Shown one piece after another: positions 44,985 to 57,576 of a DNA stretch of 64,000 bases. Under the pieces are notes generated by a model. It was not told the DNA's origin. It saw only the letters and a list, made by a program, of their open reading frames with translations, and did no database searches. The position numbers and the translations under genes were made by a program. Origin of the DNA: Vanrija pseudolonga (Eukaryota > Basidiomycota > Tremellomycetes > Trichosporonales > Trichosporonaceae); NCBI RefSeq assembly GCF_020906515.1, contig NC_085850.1, positions 248,001-312,000 of the forward strand, in the 5' to 3' direction. How positions within the stretch are numbered: the first letter of the stretch is position 1; each line of letters begins with the position of its first letter.

Positions 44985-46790
44985 ATGACCGACACACGCC
45001 CGCTCACACGCATCGCGGTCATTGGCGCCGGTGCGTCCGGCCTCGCGACGCTCGCCCAGCTCAAGGAGGTATATGCCCGGCCCAAGGTCGCCGCCGAGAC
45101 GCGCGTCGAGATTGTGGGGTTTGAGAGCCGTGATGGCGTGGGAGGTATCTGGTGCGTCGAGCAGCGGTGAGGCCTCGCTGACATGCGCAGGAACTACGAC
45201 CCAAACCCCACGCCGTTCCTCCGCGCCGCGCGCACAGTAGACGGCGGCAAGACGCAGCTGCTGCCCTATCCCGCGGGCAACGAGGCCCCGACGCCCGTCT
45301 ACGACGGGCTGCGGACCAACCTCGCCGGCGGGATCATGCAGTTTCGCGGCTTCCCCTTCCCCGAGAGCGCGCACCTCTTCCCCACGAGCGAGCAGGTACT
45401 GGCCTACCTCGAGGCGTACGCCGAGGCGAAGGACCTGCTGCGTCACATCCGGTTCTCGACACGCGTCGAGCGGCTCCGGCTCACGCCGACCAGCGGGGCG
45501 CGGCGCGGCGGCCGCCGGTGGGGCATCACGTCCAGCAACACTGCGAGCGGGACGACCACGTCCGAGGAGTTTGACTACGTCGCCGTCGCGAATGGGCACT
45601 ATGCGGACGGGTACATCCCGCCGATTGACGGCCTGTCGCAGTTCCCGGGCACGATCCTGCACTCGCGCGAGTTCCGCAAGGAGGCGGAGTATGCAGGCAA
45701 GCGCGTGCTCGTCGTCGGGTCGTTTGCGAGCGGATCAGACGTGAGCCGGCTCATCGCGCAGCTGAATGTCGGGCACTACGATGCGACTGGCGCCGCGCTG
45801 CACGACGACGGCGACAAGCTGCCCTTTACGCCCGTGTACCAGTCGTCGTCGGGCGTGCCGAACATCAACAACGGGCTGCAGGACGGCAGCGAGCCGTGGA
45901 ATCCGTTCGTGGAGAACGTGCCGCTCATCGAGCGCGTCGAGGGGGCGTCGGCGTCGTATCCGAAGGGCAGGGTGTGGTTCTACCCCGAGGGCGCCGAGAC
46001 GGACAATGGCATCGCGCGCGGGTCGCATGCGCCGCTCGACGACGTCGACGTGATCATCTTCGCGACGGGGTACTACAACGCGCTGCCGTTCATCAAGGGC
46101 GCCGACGCGCCGTGGCGCGAGCTCCGCCCGCTCGAGGACGAGATCACAAAGGAGGAACGCGCCGGCGGCGCAGAGTGGGAGATTGGCGGGCTGCGCGGCT
46201 GGGCCGTGCGTGGGCTGGATCCCCTGCTTCTCTTCCTTGAGAACGACCGGACGATCATCTTCAACGTGTTACGTGAGTGTAGCGTGCTGGCTGGCAGCTG
46301 ACACGCAGAATACCAGATCGCACCGTTCCCTTTTGCCGAGGTACAGGGCCGCCTGGCGGCGCTCCTGTGGGCAGGGCAACTGCCCAACTTCCCCGACGTG
46401 CCGTCGCCGCCGCCGAACCTCGGCAACCCGTACGTCGCGCAGCTTGCGCGCGCCGCGGCGGAGGGCGAAGCTGCCGACTCGTCGGCGCCGACACCGGCCC
46501 TGTCCGAGTCGGCAGCGTCGCGCGACTCGTCCTCGCCCTCCACGCCGTCGGAAGAGGCCCCGCCAGTCCAAGTGACAGAGAGCAAGGGCGAGCAGCTGCG
46601 CCACACGCACCGCAAGCGCAAAGAGTTCATCTTTCCCAACCCCTACGAGCTGCACTGGACATCGTACGTCTTCAGCCTCACGCGTGAGGGCGAGGACGAG
46701 AACACGGAGGACTACTGGCTCGGGATTGAGCAGTGGCGCGCCGACCTGCGCAACGACGTGTTCCTGCGTAAGCGCACGCTGGGGTACTAG
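44985..46790 (+). CDS. Flavin-containing monooxygenase (FMO/Baeyer-Villiger type)
   Basis: 576 aa; exons 44985-45151, 45191-46272 and 46309-46790. The FAD-binding loop GAGASG is at residues 14-19. The FMO fingerprint region FPGTILHSREF is followed by the NADPH loop VLVVGSFASGSD. FATGYYNALPF lies near the centre. It oxidises soft nucleophiles (amines, sulfides) or ketones using NADPH and O2; which is not readable here. There is no membrane anchor, and an acidic/Ser-rich insert lies near residues 440-500. It is first in a plus-strand row with a 2-oxoglutarate oxygenase and a Zn2Cys6 regulator, so it probably belongs to one catabolic module. Confidence 0.9.
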
Positions 46791-47231
46791 TAGAGCATAG
46801 ATGCATCATCTTGGGTTATGGGTTGGCGGGTCGGAGGAGTGGCCGTTCGTGGCGGGGCCGAGGGGCGGATTTGGCCGAGATGGCGTCTGGGCACGCCGCG
46901 CAGCGACGCCGCCGCCAGCGCCAATGGCGACGAGCGCATGCCATGCACTCGCGCAGTGTCCGAAATCCGGCGCGCTTATCACGCTGGGGGTGGCGGTTAC
47001 GCGCAGCGCAGCTCGCCGAGCCGCGGCGCCGGCTCGCCTGCCTCCAGGACCGACTGACCGATGGCGACATCGGCTACCAACATGACGCACCGCACGCCAC
47101 TCACACGGCCAACTAGGGCTATGGCGACGGCGCGAGCCATGCAGCGGGCGAGTTGTGCTCCGCGCGTGTACTTATACCTGGCATAGACCTGGTCCTCGCC
47201 GCTGAGCAACACCCATACCCGCGCACGCACA
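46791..47231. promoter_or_regulatory. Promoter region of the 2-oxoglutarate oxygenase, with a TGATAAG site
   Basis: A minus-strand TGATAAG (46975-46981) fits the HGATAR consensus of fungal GATA nitrogen regulators, about 250 bp before the ATG. No gene is seen. Confidence 0.4.
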
Positions 47232-48783
47232 ATGTCCCCCGTCGCTGTGCCTATCCCCGAACCCGTCGACACGGCAGCCACCCTCGCCGAGCTCAAGGCG
47301 CTGCCCACCCCGCCGGAGATCGCGGCGTGGGTGCCCCCGCCGACGACGACGGCAGACCGTGCGTGCCTCCCTCGCTGATTACCGCGAGCGAGCGGCACTG
47401 ACGCGCCCCAGTCGAGTGGGCCGACCTGCAAACCCTCGACCTCAACGACCTCGACGACGCCGCGCGCCGCCCCCTCGCCGTGGCTGCCGCGCGCAAGGGC
47501 CTGGCAGAGGACGGGTTCCTCTTCATCACCGGCACGGGCGTGAGCACCGAGACGCTGCAGCGTAACCTCAGCATTGCGAAGTTTCTCGTCGAGGGGTTGA
47601 GCCTTGAGGAGAAGACGCCGTGGAAAGCTGATCTCGCCGCCGGGAGCTACAAGGGGTACAAGGTTGCTGGGGAGTGGAGTAGTCCTGCTCGTGGGCCTGA
47701 CAAGGTCGAGGTGAGTGGCCGTGTCCGAGCGAAGCGAGGCCGGGGTGGGGGTGTACGAACACAAAGTCTGCACCGGTGCCAACGACGGCTAGCTACTACC
47801 CCAGCGAGCTCGCTGACGCTCGCTCGCGCTCGCAGCACTACAACTTCGAGTCGGCCTCCTTCACCGCCCCGCTCAACACACAGCACCCGCCCCAGCTGCT
47901 CCCCTTCATCCCCGAGATCAAGGCGTTCGCCGAGCACACGTACAACAATGTAGTCTACCGCATCCTCAAGCTCGTGAGCCTCGCGCTCGAGCTGCCCGAG
48001 GACTACCTGTGGGGGCTGCACGACCACAACGGTAACATCGGGCACGCTTGCTCGCGGTACATGGGCTACTACCCGCTCAGCGATGCGGAAGCTGAGGCCG
48101 GCGACGGGGTGCTGAGCCGCGGCCACACGGACTGTGAGTGGGGCACCGGGACAGGACAGGACAAGTCGAGTTGCTGACGCTGACGCCGCAGACAACTCCA
48201 TCTCGCTCCTCTACTCGCAGCCCGTGAGCGCGCTCCAGCTGCTCACGAACGACGGGCAGTGGAAGTGGGTCAAGCACGTCGAGGGCGCCGTGGTGGTTAA
48301 CACGGCGGACGCGCTCGAGTGTGAGTGTGGCAGCGGGCGCTGCATTGCCTGCCGCCTCGAGCTACATAGCTGACCAGCGCAGTCCTCTCCGGCGGCCTGT
48401 TCAAAGCCACGCGCCACCGCGTCGTCCGCCCGCCGCCCGACCAGCAGCAGCTGATCCGGTACATCCTGATCCACTTTGCCCGCACGCGGCGCGACCTGCC
48501 TCTCGAGCCGGTGTGGGACTCGCCCGTGGTCAAGGCACACGGGAAGAACCAGTTCCAGGACCGGATTGACGCTGGCGGCGCGGCGCCGACGCAGGACGAG
48601 TGGCTGCGTGAGCGCATCCGCCGGACCGGGCACGAGGACTGTGAGTGGGCCAAGTCACGACGTACACCAAGGTCGGCGAGGCTGACACACACCCCAGACT
48701 ACAAGCAGAACACGCAGAACAAGTCGGACAACAAGTGGGTCGAGGAGGAGGTGCTGGGGAGGAAAGTAAAGTACTTTGTCTAG
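47232..48783 (+). CDS. 2-oxoglutarate/Fe(II) oxygenase, isopenicillin-N-synthase-like
   Basis: 398 aa; exons 47232-47358, 47412-47710, 47836-48133, 48192-48320, 48383-48640 and 48698-48783. N-terminal DIOX_N-type region (about residues 43-140, with GFLFITGTGVS). The core 2OG-FeII_Oxy domain carries the ligands H-T-D (RGHTD), the distal H of KATRHRVV, and the Arg two residues later for 2-oxoglutarate. Five of six introns are 38-62 nt. It is soluble. Fungal members hydroxylate or desaturate diverse small molecules. Its place between an FMO and a pathway-type regulator suggests a shared substrate route. Confidence 0.9.
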
Positions 48784-49161
48784 ATGTCGAGGATGTCATG
48801 GAGCATGACTGTGGCTTTCGGGTTTCGGATTGGACAAAGATGGCGCCATCTTGCTTGGCTTCGAGCGCATCACGCAACAACACCTCGTCGCACTTTTTTC
48901 TCCGCCCGCTGCCAGAGTCAGAGTGCACTTACCACCGGGACGCGGTGTAGAGAGCACAGCTGTACGGCACTGTCAGCAGTCAGCGAGCGAGTCAGCTGCC
49001 TCCTCCCGCGTCGAGGTCGTCGCAGCCGCGCACATTTCCTAACTCCGGTAGGGATCCGGAACGATTCCAAACTCCAACAACTTGCATCGATCCACTTTGC
49101 GAAAGCCGATATCTGCGCCTACCGGACCGATCAACGCGCTCGCTCGCTCGCAACATCACGA
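48784..49161. other. Short intergenic region
   Basis: About 380 bp between the oxygenase stop and regulator 2. It contains only the regulator's promoter; no element is recognised. Confidence 0.5.
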
Positions 49162-51634
49162 ATGCCACCAGAAACCTCACGGCGCAAGGCGTCGCACGCG
49201 CATGACGCGCCGCCCGGCCCGTGGAAGAAGCGGGGGTACGGGCATACCTGTGCGGTGAGTGCGGTCTAACCTGTTTGTCGTCCCCCACTCACTCATTCTT
49301 TAGGTATGCCGCGAGCGCAAGATCAAGTGTATCGGGGCCGACGAGCCGCCGTGCAAGGGCTGCAGGGAGGCGAACACCATCTGCCGCCCGGCGGTGCGGG
49401 TGCGCATGACGAAGAAGCGCGCGGCCGAGGAGGAGGCTGCGCCGCGACGGCCCGCTGAGCCGTCGCCGGCGTCCTCGTCGCCCCGGACACACGCACACCA
49501 CCCCGCCGCCGAGTCGCTCCTCCAGCTCAAGGGCGAGCACGAGCGAGCCCCGCCCGAGGCGGGCACGATCTCGGTGCCCGTGTCGCTGCTCGCGTCGCTC
49601 GAGGCGCGTATCCGCAAGCTGGAGGGCAGCGGCTCTGGCTCCGGCCCGCCGTCGCCGTCGACCTCGGTCGGGACAGAGCACCACGCCCACGCGCACCACC
49701 ACCAACACGCACAGCCGACGACGCTCGGGTCGCCGCGGTACGATGTCGGCTCGGCCGCGCGCCCAGTGTACCATGGCGAGATATCGATGTTTGACGAGGG
49801 CGCCGAGCGCGACGAGCGCGCCGCGTGGGGAGAGCGCAGCCCGAGCCCCGAGGCCGTGCGCGAGCGGGGACACCGCGCGTCTGCCGCCGACCAGCACGAG
49901 TGGTCGGACGAGTCGCTGCGCGCCGCTGCGCGCCTGCGGCACCGGTACGCGAGCGCCGAGGACGGCGAGAACTGGCTCGAGAGCTACTTTTGCTGGGCGA
50001 GCGCCGTCGACGGTGTGGTGCACCGCCCGAGCTTCATCCGTGAGTCGTTGAGCCAGTTGCCTTCATGCTAACGCCAGGCGACATGGCGCTGGACGGGCCG
50101 TACTTCTCCGACTTTCTGCTCGTCGCCATCTACGTCACGGGTATCCGGTTCACGACGGGGATGGACGAGCGCGAGCGCGAGGCGCGGGGCGCGCACTACG
50201 AGGGGATTGCGATGAGCATGCTGCCTGAGCAGATTATGAAGCCGGGGAGCATAGCCTCCATCCGTGGGTCATTGTTGTCGTGCCTCGCTGACCCACGCCA
50301 GACGGCATGCTCGTCCTCGCCGGGAGACAAATGGGCGTCGGCAAGATCCAACAAGCGTGGATGATCTTCGGGCTCGCGATCCGCATGATGCAGGACATGG
50401 GGCTGCATTTGCCTGTGTCCGACCCGTCCAAGTTCAGCTCGGACGAGCTCGACATGCGCGCGCGCCTCTTCTGGGGCGTGTATGCGTGGGACAAGACGCT
50501 GAGCATGGCGCTTGGGCGGGAGCCGTCGCTCGTCCACCGGCCGGGCATGTCGACTGACGCGCTGCCGTCCGACACGGACGACGGGTTCGAGTGGCAGCCG
50601 CATCTGCCGTGTATCCGCCATGCGTAGGTCGCGCGCTGGAGAGAGCTTGCTGACCCGCTCCCAGGCCGTACCCCCGCCAGCCGCTCCTCAAGACCTTCAC
50701 GCTCCGCCACTACGCGCACCTGACCCTCATCCTCGACTCGATCCTCAACAACATGTACTCGCCTGGCCGGCCACACCGGCGCAGCTTGGGCTTTGTGCAG
50801 AGCGCGGTGGATCAGCTGGCCGAGTGGCGCGCCAACCTCCCCAGTGTGCTCAAGCTCGAGTCGGGCAACATGCCCGAGGTGTGCCCCCCGCCGAATGTCG
50901 CGACGCTCAAGTGGGTTGTTGACGCTGAGGGATCTTTTCTAACCCGCAGCATGTGCTACCATACCATCCGCATCCTGGTGTACCGCCCACTCCTGGCCGA
51001 CAACGCGCGACCGGCAAACTCGTCGCGTGCACTCAACACCTCGTCGACGCTCAACGACCAGACGGCGCTCCACCACTGCCGGGACGCGGCGATCAACATA
51101 TCCGAGATCCTCCAGATGTGGGGCCGGACATTCGGCCACTACTCGCACCACTACACCATCCTCTACGCCGGCTTTATTGCCAGCTGCCTCGACATTCTGC
51201 TGATACGGTCTGCCGAGCCGGCCGTGCGTGACGAGGCTCTCGACCGGGTCAGGTACGTGCTCGAGGTGCTCGAGCAGTGCGTGGCGCAGGGTGGATGTGT
51301 GCGCAAGGGCGTTATCAACATCCGGTCCCAGCTGGATCGTGTGACCAAGGCGAGCTTGTCCCCTAGCCAGCAGTTGGCCATTACGCCGTCGAATGGCGGC
51401 GGTGCTCAACTTGGACTGCCTCCCCCACCGCCCGACTTTACGGCCCAGGTCGCCAACGTGGCGCTGCAGGGTCTCCCAGCCGGCTCGGGGCAGGTGTGGG
51501 CCCCCGAGAACGACTTTGGCTGGTTCACCGACGGCAACATGTGGGACATGCCCACGCTGCTCGACATGCTCGGCGGCGGGCCCCTGGCCTATGCTCAGGC
51601 GCTGAACATTTCCAATGTAAATACAGGACTGTAA
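49162..51634 (+). CDS. Zn(II)2Cys6 transcription factor (regulator 2)
   Basis: 755 aa; exons 49162-49254, 49304-50039, 50078-50263, 50302-50623, 50665-50910 and 50950-51634. The zinc cluster crosses the first splice: HTCA, then VCRERKIKCIGADEPPCKGC and REANTIC (C-x2-C-x6-C-x7-C-x2-C-x6-C). A linker rich in His, Pro, Ser and Glu and a short helix (LLASLEARIRKLEG) likely help dimerisation. The fungal-specific domain has AIRMMQDMGLHLP and RARLFWGVYAWDKTLS. The N-terminus is basic (MPPETSRRKASHAHD). It sits inside the FMO-oxygenase-transporter block and probably regulates it; it shares its general plan with regulator 1 at 33 kb. Confidence 0.9.
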
Positions 51635-51703
51635 CATGTAGCTGCATTGCAACACTCTATAATAGATGACTGGGACATAGTAGTAGTAGACAACCGTTAA
51701 ACC

Positions 51704-53463
51704 TTAGGCGCGGACAACGTTGCCGTTGAGCACCTCCTTCTTCTCCTTGTCGTCCTCGACGGCCTTGGCACTGCTGACGGGGTGGGCGGCATCGGTGCTC
51801 TCACGGGCGCGGAGGGACGCGACGTCGCCCTCGGAGGACAGAATGGTCGTCTCCTCGGCAAGGGCGCGCTTCTTGAGCCTGCGGTCGTCGATGTAGCGGA
51901 TGATGGCGAGCAGGAGACCGAAGGCGAGGATTGCAATGTTGATGCTGAATCCACGGCGGTACTTTGGCTTGTCGTCTGAGCGGAAGATCTGCGCGCCGTA
52001 GATGCCGGCCGTGTTGGCGCCCATGATGACCATGGCCATGGCCAGGGCGCGCTCCTCCGAGTCACGCGCGGAAAGCGACATCCAGGCAATGTTGAGCGGG
52101 TGCGAGAAGGTGCCGAAAGTCTGCGTCCACACGACACCAAAGTACTTGACGCCGCGCGAGTTGAGCTCGGTGAAGATACGGTTGAAGATGTAACCGAGCA
52201 TGTGGCCCGAGAAGCCTGCAATGACGGTCGGACCGCGGAGGTTGAAGTGGTCCGACACGTATGAGAAGACGAAGGACACGGGCACCTGGAGCCAGAAACC
52301 GACGGAAGCGAGCGCGTTCGAGGTGAGCGGGGCGAAGCCGAACGACGAGACGATCGAGGGCGAGTACGTGTCGAACGCACGCTGGGGGCCGTTGTTGCAG
52401 AGGGTGATGAAGAGGTGGACCCAGAGACGCCAGTTTCCGAACGCGCGCTTGAAGGCGTCGAGGCCAATGTGGCTCTTCTTTTTGCCCTTCATCGGGTCGT
52501 CGAGGATGACGCGGGTGCGGAGGATCTCGAGCTCGCGGTCGGTGAACCAGCGCTTCTTGGGGAGGAACGTCGACGTGGGGTTCTTGAAGCTGTCGGGAAG
52601 GAAGAAGCCGAACACGAAGCCGGACGCGACGGTGAACGCGCCCATGAGCGCAAAGAGCCAGAACCAGCCCGGCTGGCCGCCGACGCCGCGCATGTGGAGG
52701 ATGCCGTATGCGAGGAGCTTGGAGGAGGCCTGGCCGATCTGGTTGCCAAAGTAGAAGAACATGACGCGCTTGGCCGTCTCACTGCGCGTGTACCACGTCG
52801 ACAGGGTCCACAGGCCGCCGGGGATGAAGCCACTCTCCGTCATGCCGAGCAGGAAACGCGTCGCGATGAACGGGCCGTAGCCGCGCTGGAAGGCCTGGAA
52901 GGTGGAGACGATGCCGAAGAGGAAGAGCTGGAGCGTGAGCCACTTGCCGGGGCCGATGCGGTACAGCGCCATGTTGGACGGCACTTCGAAGAGCACGATG
53001 CCGAGCGAAAGCATCTGCTGGCCGACGTTGAACTGGTCCTGCGTGATGCGGACGTCCTTGAGGAAGTTGTCCGTGAGTGCGTTGGCAATGTTACCGCGGT
53101 CGAGCTCTGGCACGGGGTTAGTGGTGGTGCGGGCGGCTGCGTGGCATCGGGAGGGAGTGTGGCTCGCGGCAGTGAGTGCCACACGACGACGACCCGATGT
53201 CCATCGCATGCAAGCAGGCCACTTACGAAGACAGAAGAAGCCCAGCGTCAGAATAGGCATGATGATAAAGTCCATCCTGGTAGCGGTTAGCGGTGGTGCC
53301 ACACCACGTGGTGAGGGGGTGCCACTTACTTGCGCTTGGCGCGCTGCTCCTCCTCTGGCGTCCAGTTCTTGGCCAGGCGGAGGGTCTCCTCGTCCTCGGG
53401 CCTGGGCGGGCTGTCATACGACGATGTTGGCACGAGGCTGTTGCCGTTCTTCTCGGCGGACAT
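51704..53463 (-). CDS. MFS anion:cation symporter, Dal5/allantoate-permease-like
   Basis: 528 aa; exons 53330-53463, 53227-53276 and 51704-53106. About twelve membrane helices; ACS-family signatures include QLDRGNIANA before TM2, FEVPSNMALYRIGP, TRFLLGMTESGFIPGG, and a central FYFGNQIGQASS helix. The N-terminal 45 residues are hydrophilic (NWTPEEEQRAKRKMDF), a common lead-in for this family. Relatives carry allantoate, ureidosuccinate, nicotinate, sulfonates or other organic anions with protons into the cell. It converges on regulator 2, with only 69 bp between the stops. It could import the substrate of the neighbouring oxygenases. Confidence 0.9.
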
Positions 53464-55388
53464 GTTGGTGCGTGTGAGTGCTGGTGGTGGTGGTGATGGA
53501 GAAGGCGGTTAGTCTCTTGATCAACAAGGCTTTTAAAACACCATCTACATCTCTCCGTGTCGAGGTTAGATTTTCCCTGCACTTGCTCCACAGTGATCGT
53601 CGCCAACCAACCCCGTCGGCGGCGCTGTCCTCTATGGCGACAGTTGCGCAAGTGATGGCGACAACCTGGCGCGAGAATAACCAACGCTCGGCGCAGGGCA
53701 GGGTTTAGTGTGAGCATGAGCAGGAGCGACGGCGGTGGAGCCTCCCAGCCAGAGTCAGCAGTGCGTACACGCAGCCTGTGAGCGAGCGAGCGGCAGCAGC
53801 CACTGGCGCGTGGCTCGTCTTGGCTCGATGGCGACATTTTCGGGTGGACATCATAGGTACATAGATGATACAGTGTACCTAGGTGGGCTGGGCGGGCGAG
53901 AGGGGGAGGGCGCGCAGACGGGCGACCGGATACCGCGTACCACTAGCTGGTGTGCTCGCTTGTGCAGACACACTGTCGCGATGGAGCGTGTGACCGCTAC
54001 GAGGGCAGAAATCTGGAATAACGTGGTATGCGAGAGCCGTCACAAAGGCAATGGAGCAATGCCAAGATGCTGGGCAAGGCAAGCCAAACGAGTGCCACTG
54101 AGGCCGAGTGCCTCGCAGCCAAGCATCAGACACAGTGCGCCAAGGCCCAGGATCTGGAATGGAGCCCAGCGCCGAGCCGTCGTCATGGTCGTACTGCGGA
54201 TGGGCTGGCAGGTGGAGCAGGTACATACAGCGGTCTCGTCTGGACCCAGCACGCGATAAGCACGCCATCACCATTTACATAGATTACACGGCGACGGGGA
54301 GCGCGGGGCTGCAGCGGCGATAATGTGATAAGTGGAGATAATGCACCACAGAGGTAGGTGTCGGAGCTCCAGATCGGCGCGGAATGGTGCGAGCGGGGAG
54401 TCGTCGGGCGATAGGATGTCGCGGTGCGCACGCCACATACGCACCTCGTCTTCCTCGGAAGCATGCATGAGAGCATGTTTCGTGCTGCGAGCAATGCATG
54501 CATCGAGGCGTGCTTGCTTGTTTCAAGAGGGTTGCTTGCTGAAGACGTGTCTTGGCACCAGATCCCCCCAGCCTTGGCAGGCGAGTGAGCGGCTGGCGCC
54601 GCTGGGCCAAGATTCCCATTGTGGCCTGCGCCAGCCAGACACCACCTATTCGTGTACTCGCGCCATCAGAAATACGAAGATCACGACGATCAGGTCTGCT
54701 ATCGCGACGGCGGCAGTGGCTGCGGCGGCGGTGTCGGCGATGCGTGCGGCGTCGGAGTCGTGCCCGTTGGAACGGCGCCGGATTCCGACGTACCGGTGCA
54801 GCTGGGGCTTCCACCACCAGCGCGGCGGCATGCCGACCGACCGCACCCCAACAAGCCACGCCCACCGCGCACGCAACGCACGCACACCATTGACACCGTC
54901 CCCTTCGCTTGTCGCGAGCGAGCGGGAAGCAAGCAGCACTGCTGATGCATGATGCACGCTTGCACAATCGCCCGAACTTGCACACTGCACACCTTGCGCC
55001 ATCGAATCGACCGGGGCCGGGCGAGTTTGCCATCTCCTCCGCCTGTAAGCGCGACAAGGATAAACCCGACCACGCCTGTCTCGGCCGCACACCACGCCAC
55101 AAGCCACCGAAACCCGAAGCGAAGGGGACATGTGACTTTGGGAGAAGAAGGAAAAGATGTCGTCGGCGTTGCTAACGACTGCTGACAACGAGAGTCGACG
55201 GTCGACTCGTGGCGACAGCGTCACGAGCGCCGGCCACGGAAAGCGGAATCAGCACGTCCTCTGCACCTGCACCACGACGCTTGATTGATCATACTCTTAC
55301 AAGCACAGGATATAGCGCACCCCGTCCCACCCCGCCCCGCCTCACCCCGCTCGCCTCGCAGGCTGACGACGCGGCGACTCGCCGCACC

Positions 55389-55550
55389 TGATAAGATCCA
55401 GACTGGCCCAACGCCACGTTGACCACGTGGCACACGTGGCAATTTCTGGAGCCCCGGCTCGATTTTGCGGTCTCACGCCGCTCATGACGTCGAAGGCGGC
55501 CTTATCGACCTCGTCGAGACTCGTGTTTGTTGTGGACATGCGCCGATAAG
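55389..55550. promoter_or_regulatory. Three HGATAR sites and a CACGTGGCA direct repeat
   Basis: TGATAAG at 55389-55395; CGATAAG on the minus strand at 55501-55507; CGATAAG at 55544-55550. CACGTGGCA is present twice in tandem (55424-55432, 55433-55441), giving two CACGTG boxes for bHLH factors such as Cbf1. All lie 190-360 bp before the cyanamide hydratase ATG. Confidence 0.45.
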
Positions 55551-55642
55551 CAGGCGGTGATGAGCAAGCATGCGGCGCGAGCGTAGCGAGCGCGGTGGGA
55601 GGTGTGTGGGGGTTGTAGGAGGGGTGGGACGGTCGCGAGGGG

Positions 55643-55650
55643 TATAAGAG
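55643..55650 (+). promoter_or_regulatory. TATA box (TATAAGAG)
   Basis: About 95 bp before the cyanamide hydratase ATG, with a CT-rich leader between them. Confidence 0.55.
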
Positions 55651-55743
55651 GGCGTCCCAGTAGCCCGACTTTCTCACCACCACTCACTTCCAACTCTTCT
55701 CATTCCGCACACCATAACCACACAACCAGCTCAACTCGACAAC

Positions 55744-56560
55744 ATGTCCGCCATCACCCCCCAGTCCGAGCGCGAGGCCCACGGCTGGCCCGCCGCCCCG
55801 CGCGACCTCGCCGTCCTGGTGAAGGGCACGGCGCCGGGCAAGGCGTACACTGCCGCGGACTTTGTCGTGCCCGACACGCCGCTCGCCAAGGCGGTGGAGA
55901 AGTACGCCAAGGACAACCTCCCGAGCCAGACCTTCAGCCACTCGCACAGGGTGTACCTTTACTCCAAGGCGATCCTGGCGCAGCACTTCCCTGGTGAGCG
56001 CGCCGCCGCCCATGGCGCTGGCTGGCTGTGTGCACGCCTGCTGACTCGCGCAGACTGGAAGCTCACCGACGAGACCCTCTTCCTGACGTGCATGCTGCAC
56101 GACATCGGGACCTCGGCCCACGCGCACCGCGACACGCTCATGTCGTTCGAGTTCTACGGCGGCTTCCTGGCGCTCAACCTGATCCAGGAGCACGGCGGGG
56201 CCAAGGCGCAGGCCGAGAGCGTGTGCGAGTGCGTTATCCGGCACCAGGACCTCGGGACGACGGGCACGCAGACGCAGCTCGGGGCCGTGATCCAGCTCGC
56301 GACCGTGTTCGACAACGCGGGGCTCAACCCCAGCCTCGTGGCGACGGCGACGATCGAAAGCGTCGTCAAGGCGTGGCCCCGCGACGGGTGGAGCGCGTGC
56401 TTTGCGGAGAATGTCGCCGAGGAGATTGAGCTCAAGCCGTGGTGCCACTCGACTGTGAGTGCGTTGTGGGGTACAAGGCTGACACGGGTAGCATATCGAG
56501 AACTTTTCCGGCCTCATCATGGCCAACAAGCTCATGGAGCCGTACGACGCCAAGCTTTGA
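55744..56560 (+). CDS. DDI2: Cyanamide hydratase (DDI2/3-like HD-domain protein)
   Basis: 239 aa; exons 55744-55993, 56054-56454 and 56492-56560. HD-superfamily metal enzyme that hydrates cyanamide to urea. Motifs: SHSHRVYLYSKA (first His), CMLHDIGTSAHAH (the HD pair plus His), MSFEFYGG and VIRHQDL (further ligand His). Length and layout fit the yeast Ddi2/Ddi3 and Myrothecium enzymes. It is cytosolic. GATA-type sites upstream suit a nitrogen-salvage role, since urea feeds ammonium. The last intron is 37 nt (56455-56491), and the short final exon (IENFSGLIMANKLMEPYD) is needed to finish the fold. Confidence 0.92.
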
Positions 56561-57576
56561 GGGGAGGTAGCGAGGCGGGCGAGGCGAGGCGGGGCGACGA
56601 AAGGATTGTTTCGAGGATCGATGGGGTTGATGTTGTTGATGAATGTCATGAGGCGACAGCTGCAATTGTCCGGTTGACAAGGCTTGTCCGACTGACACTC
56701 TGACCAGAGGCGGACGAGCACTGGTCCCCAAAGAGGATCCTTGCGATGCCTGGCCGCTGAAATCGCCACGTCTGTCTGCCTCACTCGCCAACCGCAACCC
56801 TCGAGGCCGCCGCGCCTCAGTTCAGTCTCGCCGGTGCCTCATCCTGCCCATCGTCTCGGTTGCCCCGCATCAACCCCATCTGGGCAGCTCATATCAGCTG
56901 CTTCTCATGCTTGGCAAGCTGCGCCGAGCAATGCTCCACGAAGCAAGTGGAATGACCGGGCCGAAAGATTACGACGGGGAAACCTTGCCCACGTCCGTCA
57001 TCTTGGCCTCGCGAACGTCTCGGTCTCGCCGACGAGACGACAAAGTCGTGTTCACTCTTGACAACACTGCCTTCCTTCATCCGGTCGGCCGCCAGATAAC
57101 CCGGTTCCTCTCTTCGGTCTATCTCACCCCAGATGAAGCTGCTTGGGGCTGCTGTTTGGGGCCGATGTCGGACGATACCGAAGATGTTGAATATCTCCAT
57201 CTGTTGTCGTACGCGCCGTCCACCTTTCGGCCAAGCTGCCACAACACCGTCTTCCTTTGACCGCAAGGAACAGCCGGAAGAGATAGGCACAGCACGCCCC
57301 TCAGTTGTTGAACGCGACTGCGTGCTGCTGTGCCGGTGTCGGATTTGTGATCACCGTTTCGAGGATGTCAGGTGGTGTGTGTTGTTGCTCTGACATGTTG
57401 TTGTGCTTGCCGACGCTTCCATGCAACGAACAACCTTGCTTTCGCCTTGGTTTCACCGTTGTTGAGCTGCACTGCATGCATCCACCTGCTCTGCTCGTTG
57501 CAAGCACGCACGCACGTACGCAAGAGTGCTGCTGCTTGACGACACTGTGGGGTTGAGGAGATCATGTGGCCAGTGT

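Larger units (their letters stand above)
53464..55743. other. Intergenic region with candidate regulatory sites
   Basis: 2.3 kb. The left half shows nothing. The right end, before the cyanamide hydratase, has three GATA-type sites, two CACGTG boxes and a TATA box (separate entries). Long frames on both strands lack coding character. Confidence 0.5.

Noticed and set aside
54284-55102. 272-codon minus-strand frame upstream of cyanamide hydratase
   Set aside because: Arg/Cys/Ser-rich, no recognisable domain, and overlaps likely regulatory DNA.
56907-57260. 117-residue plus-strand frame
   Set aside because: Its codon use is mixed and an equally long frame lies on the other strand; no promoter or family support.
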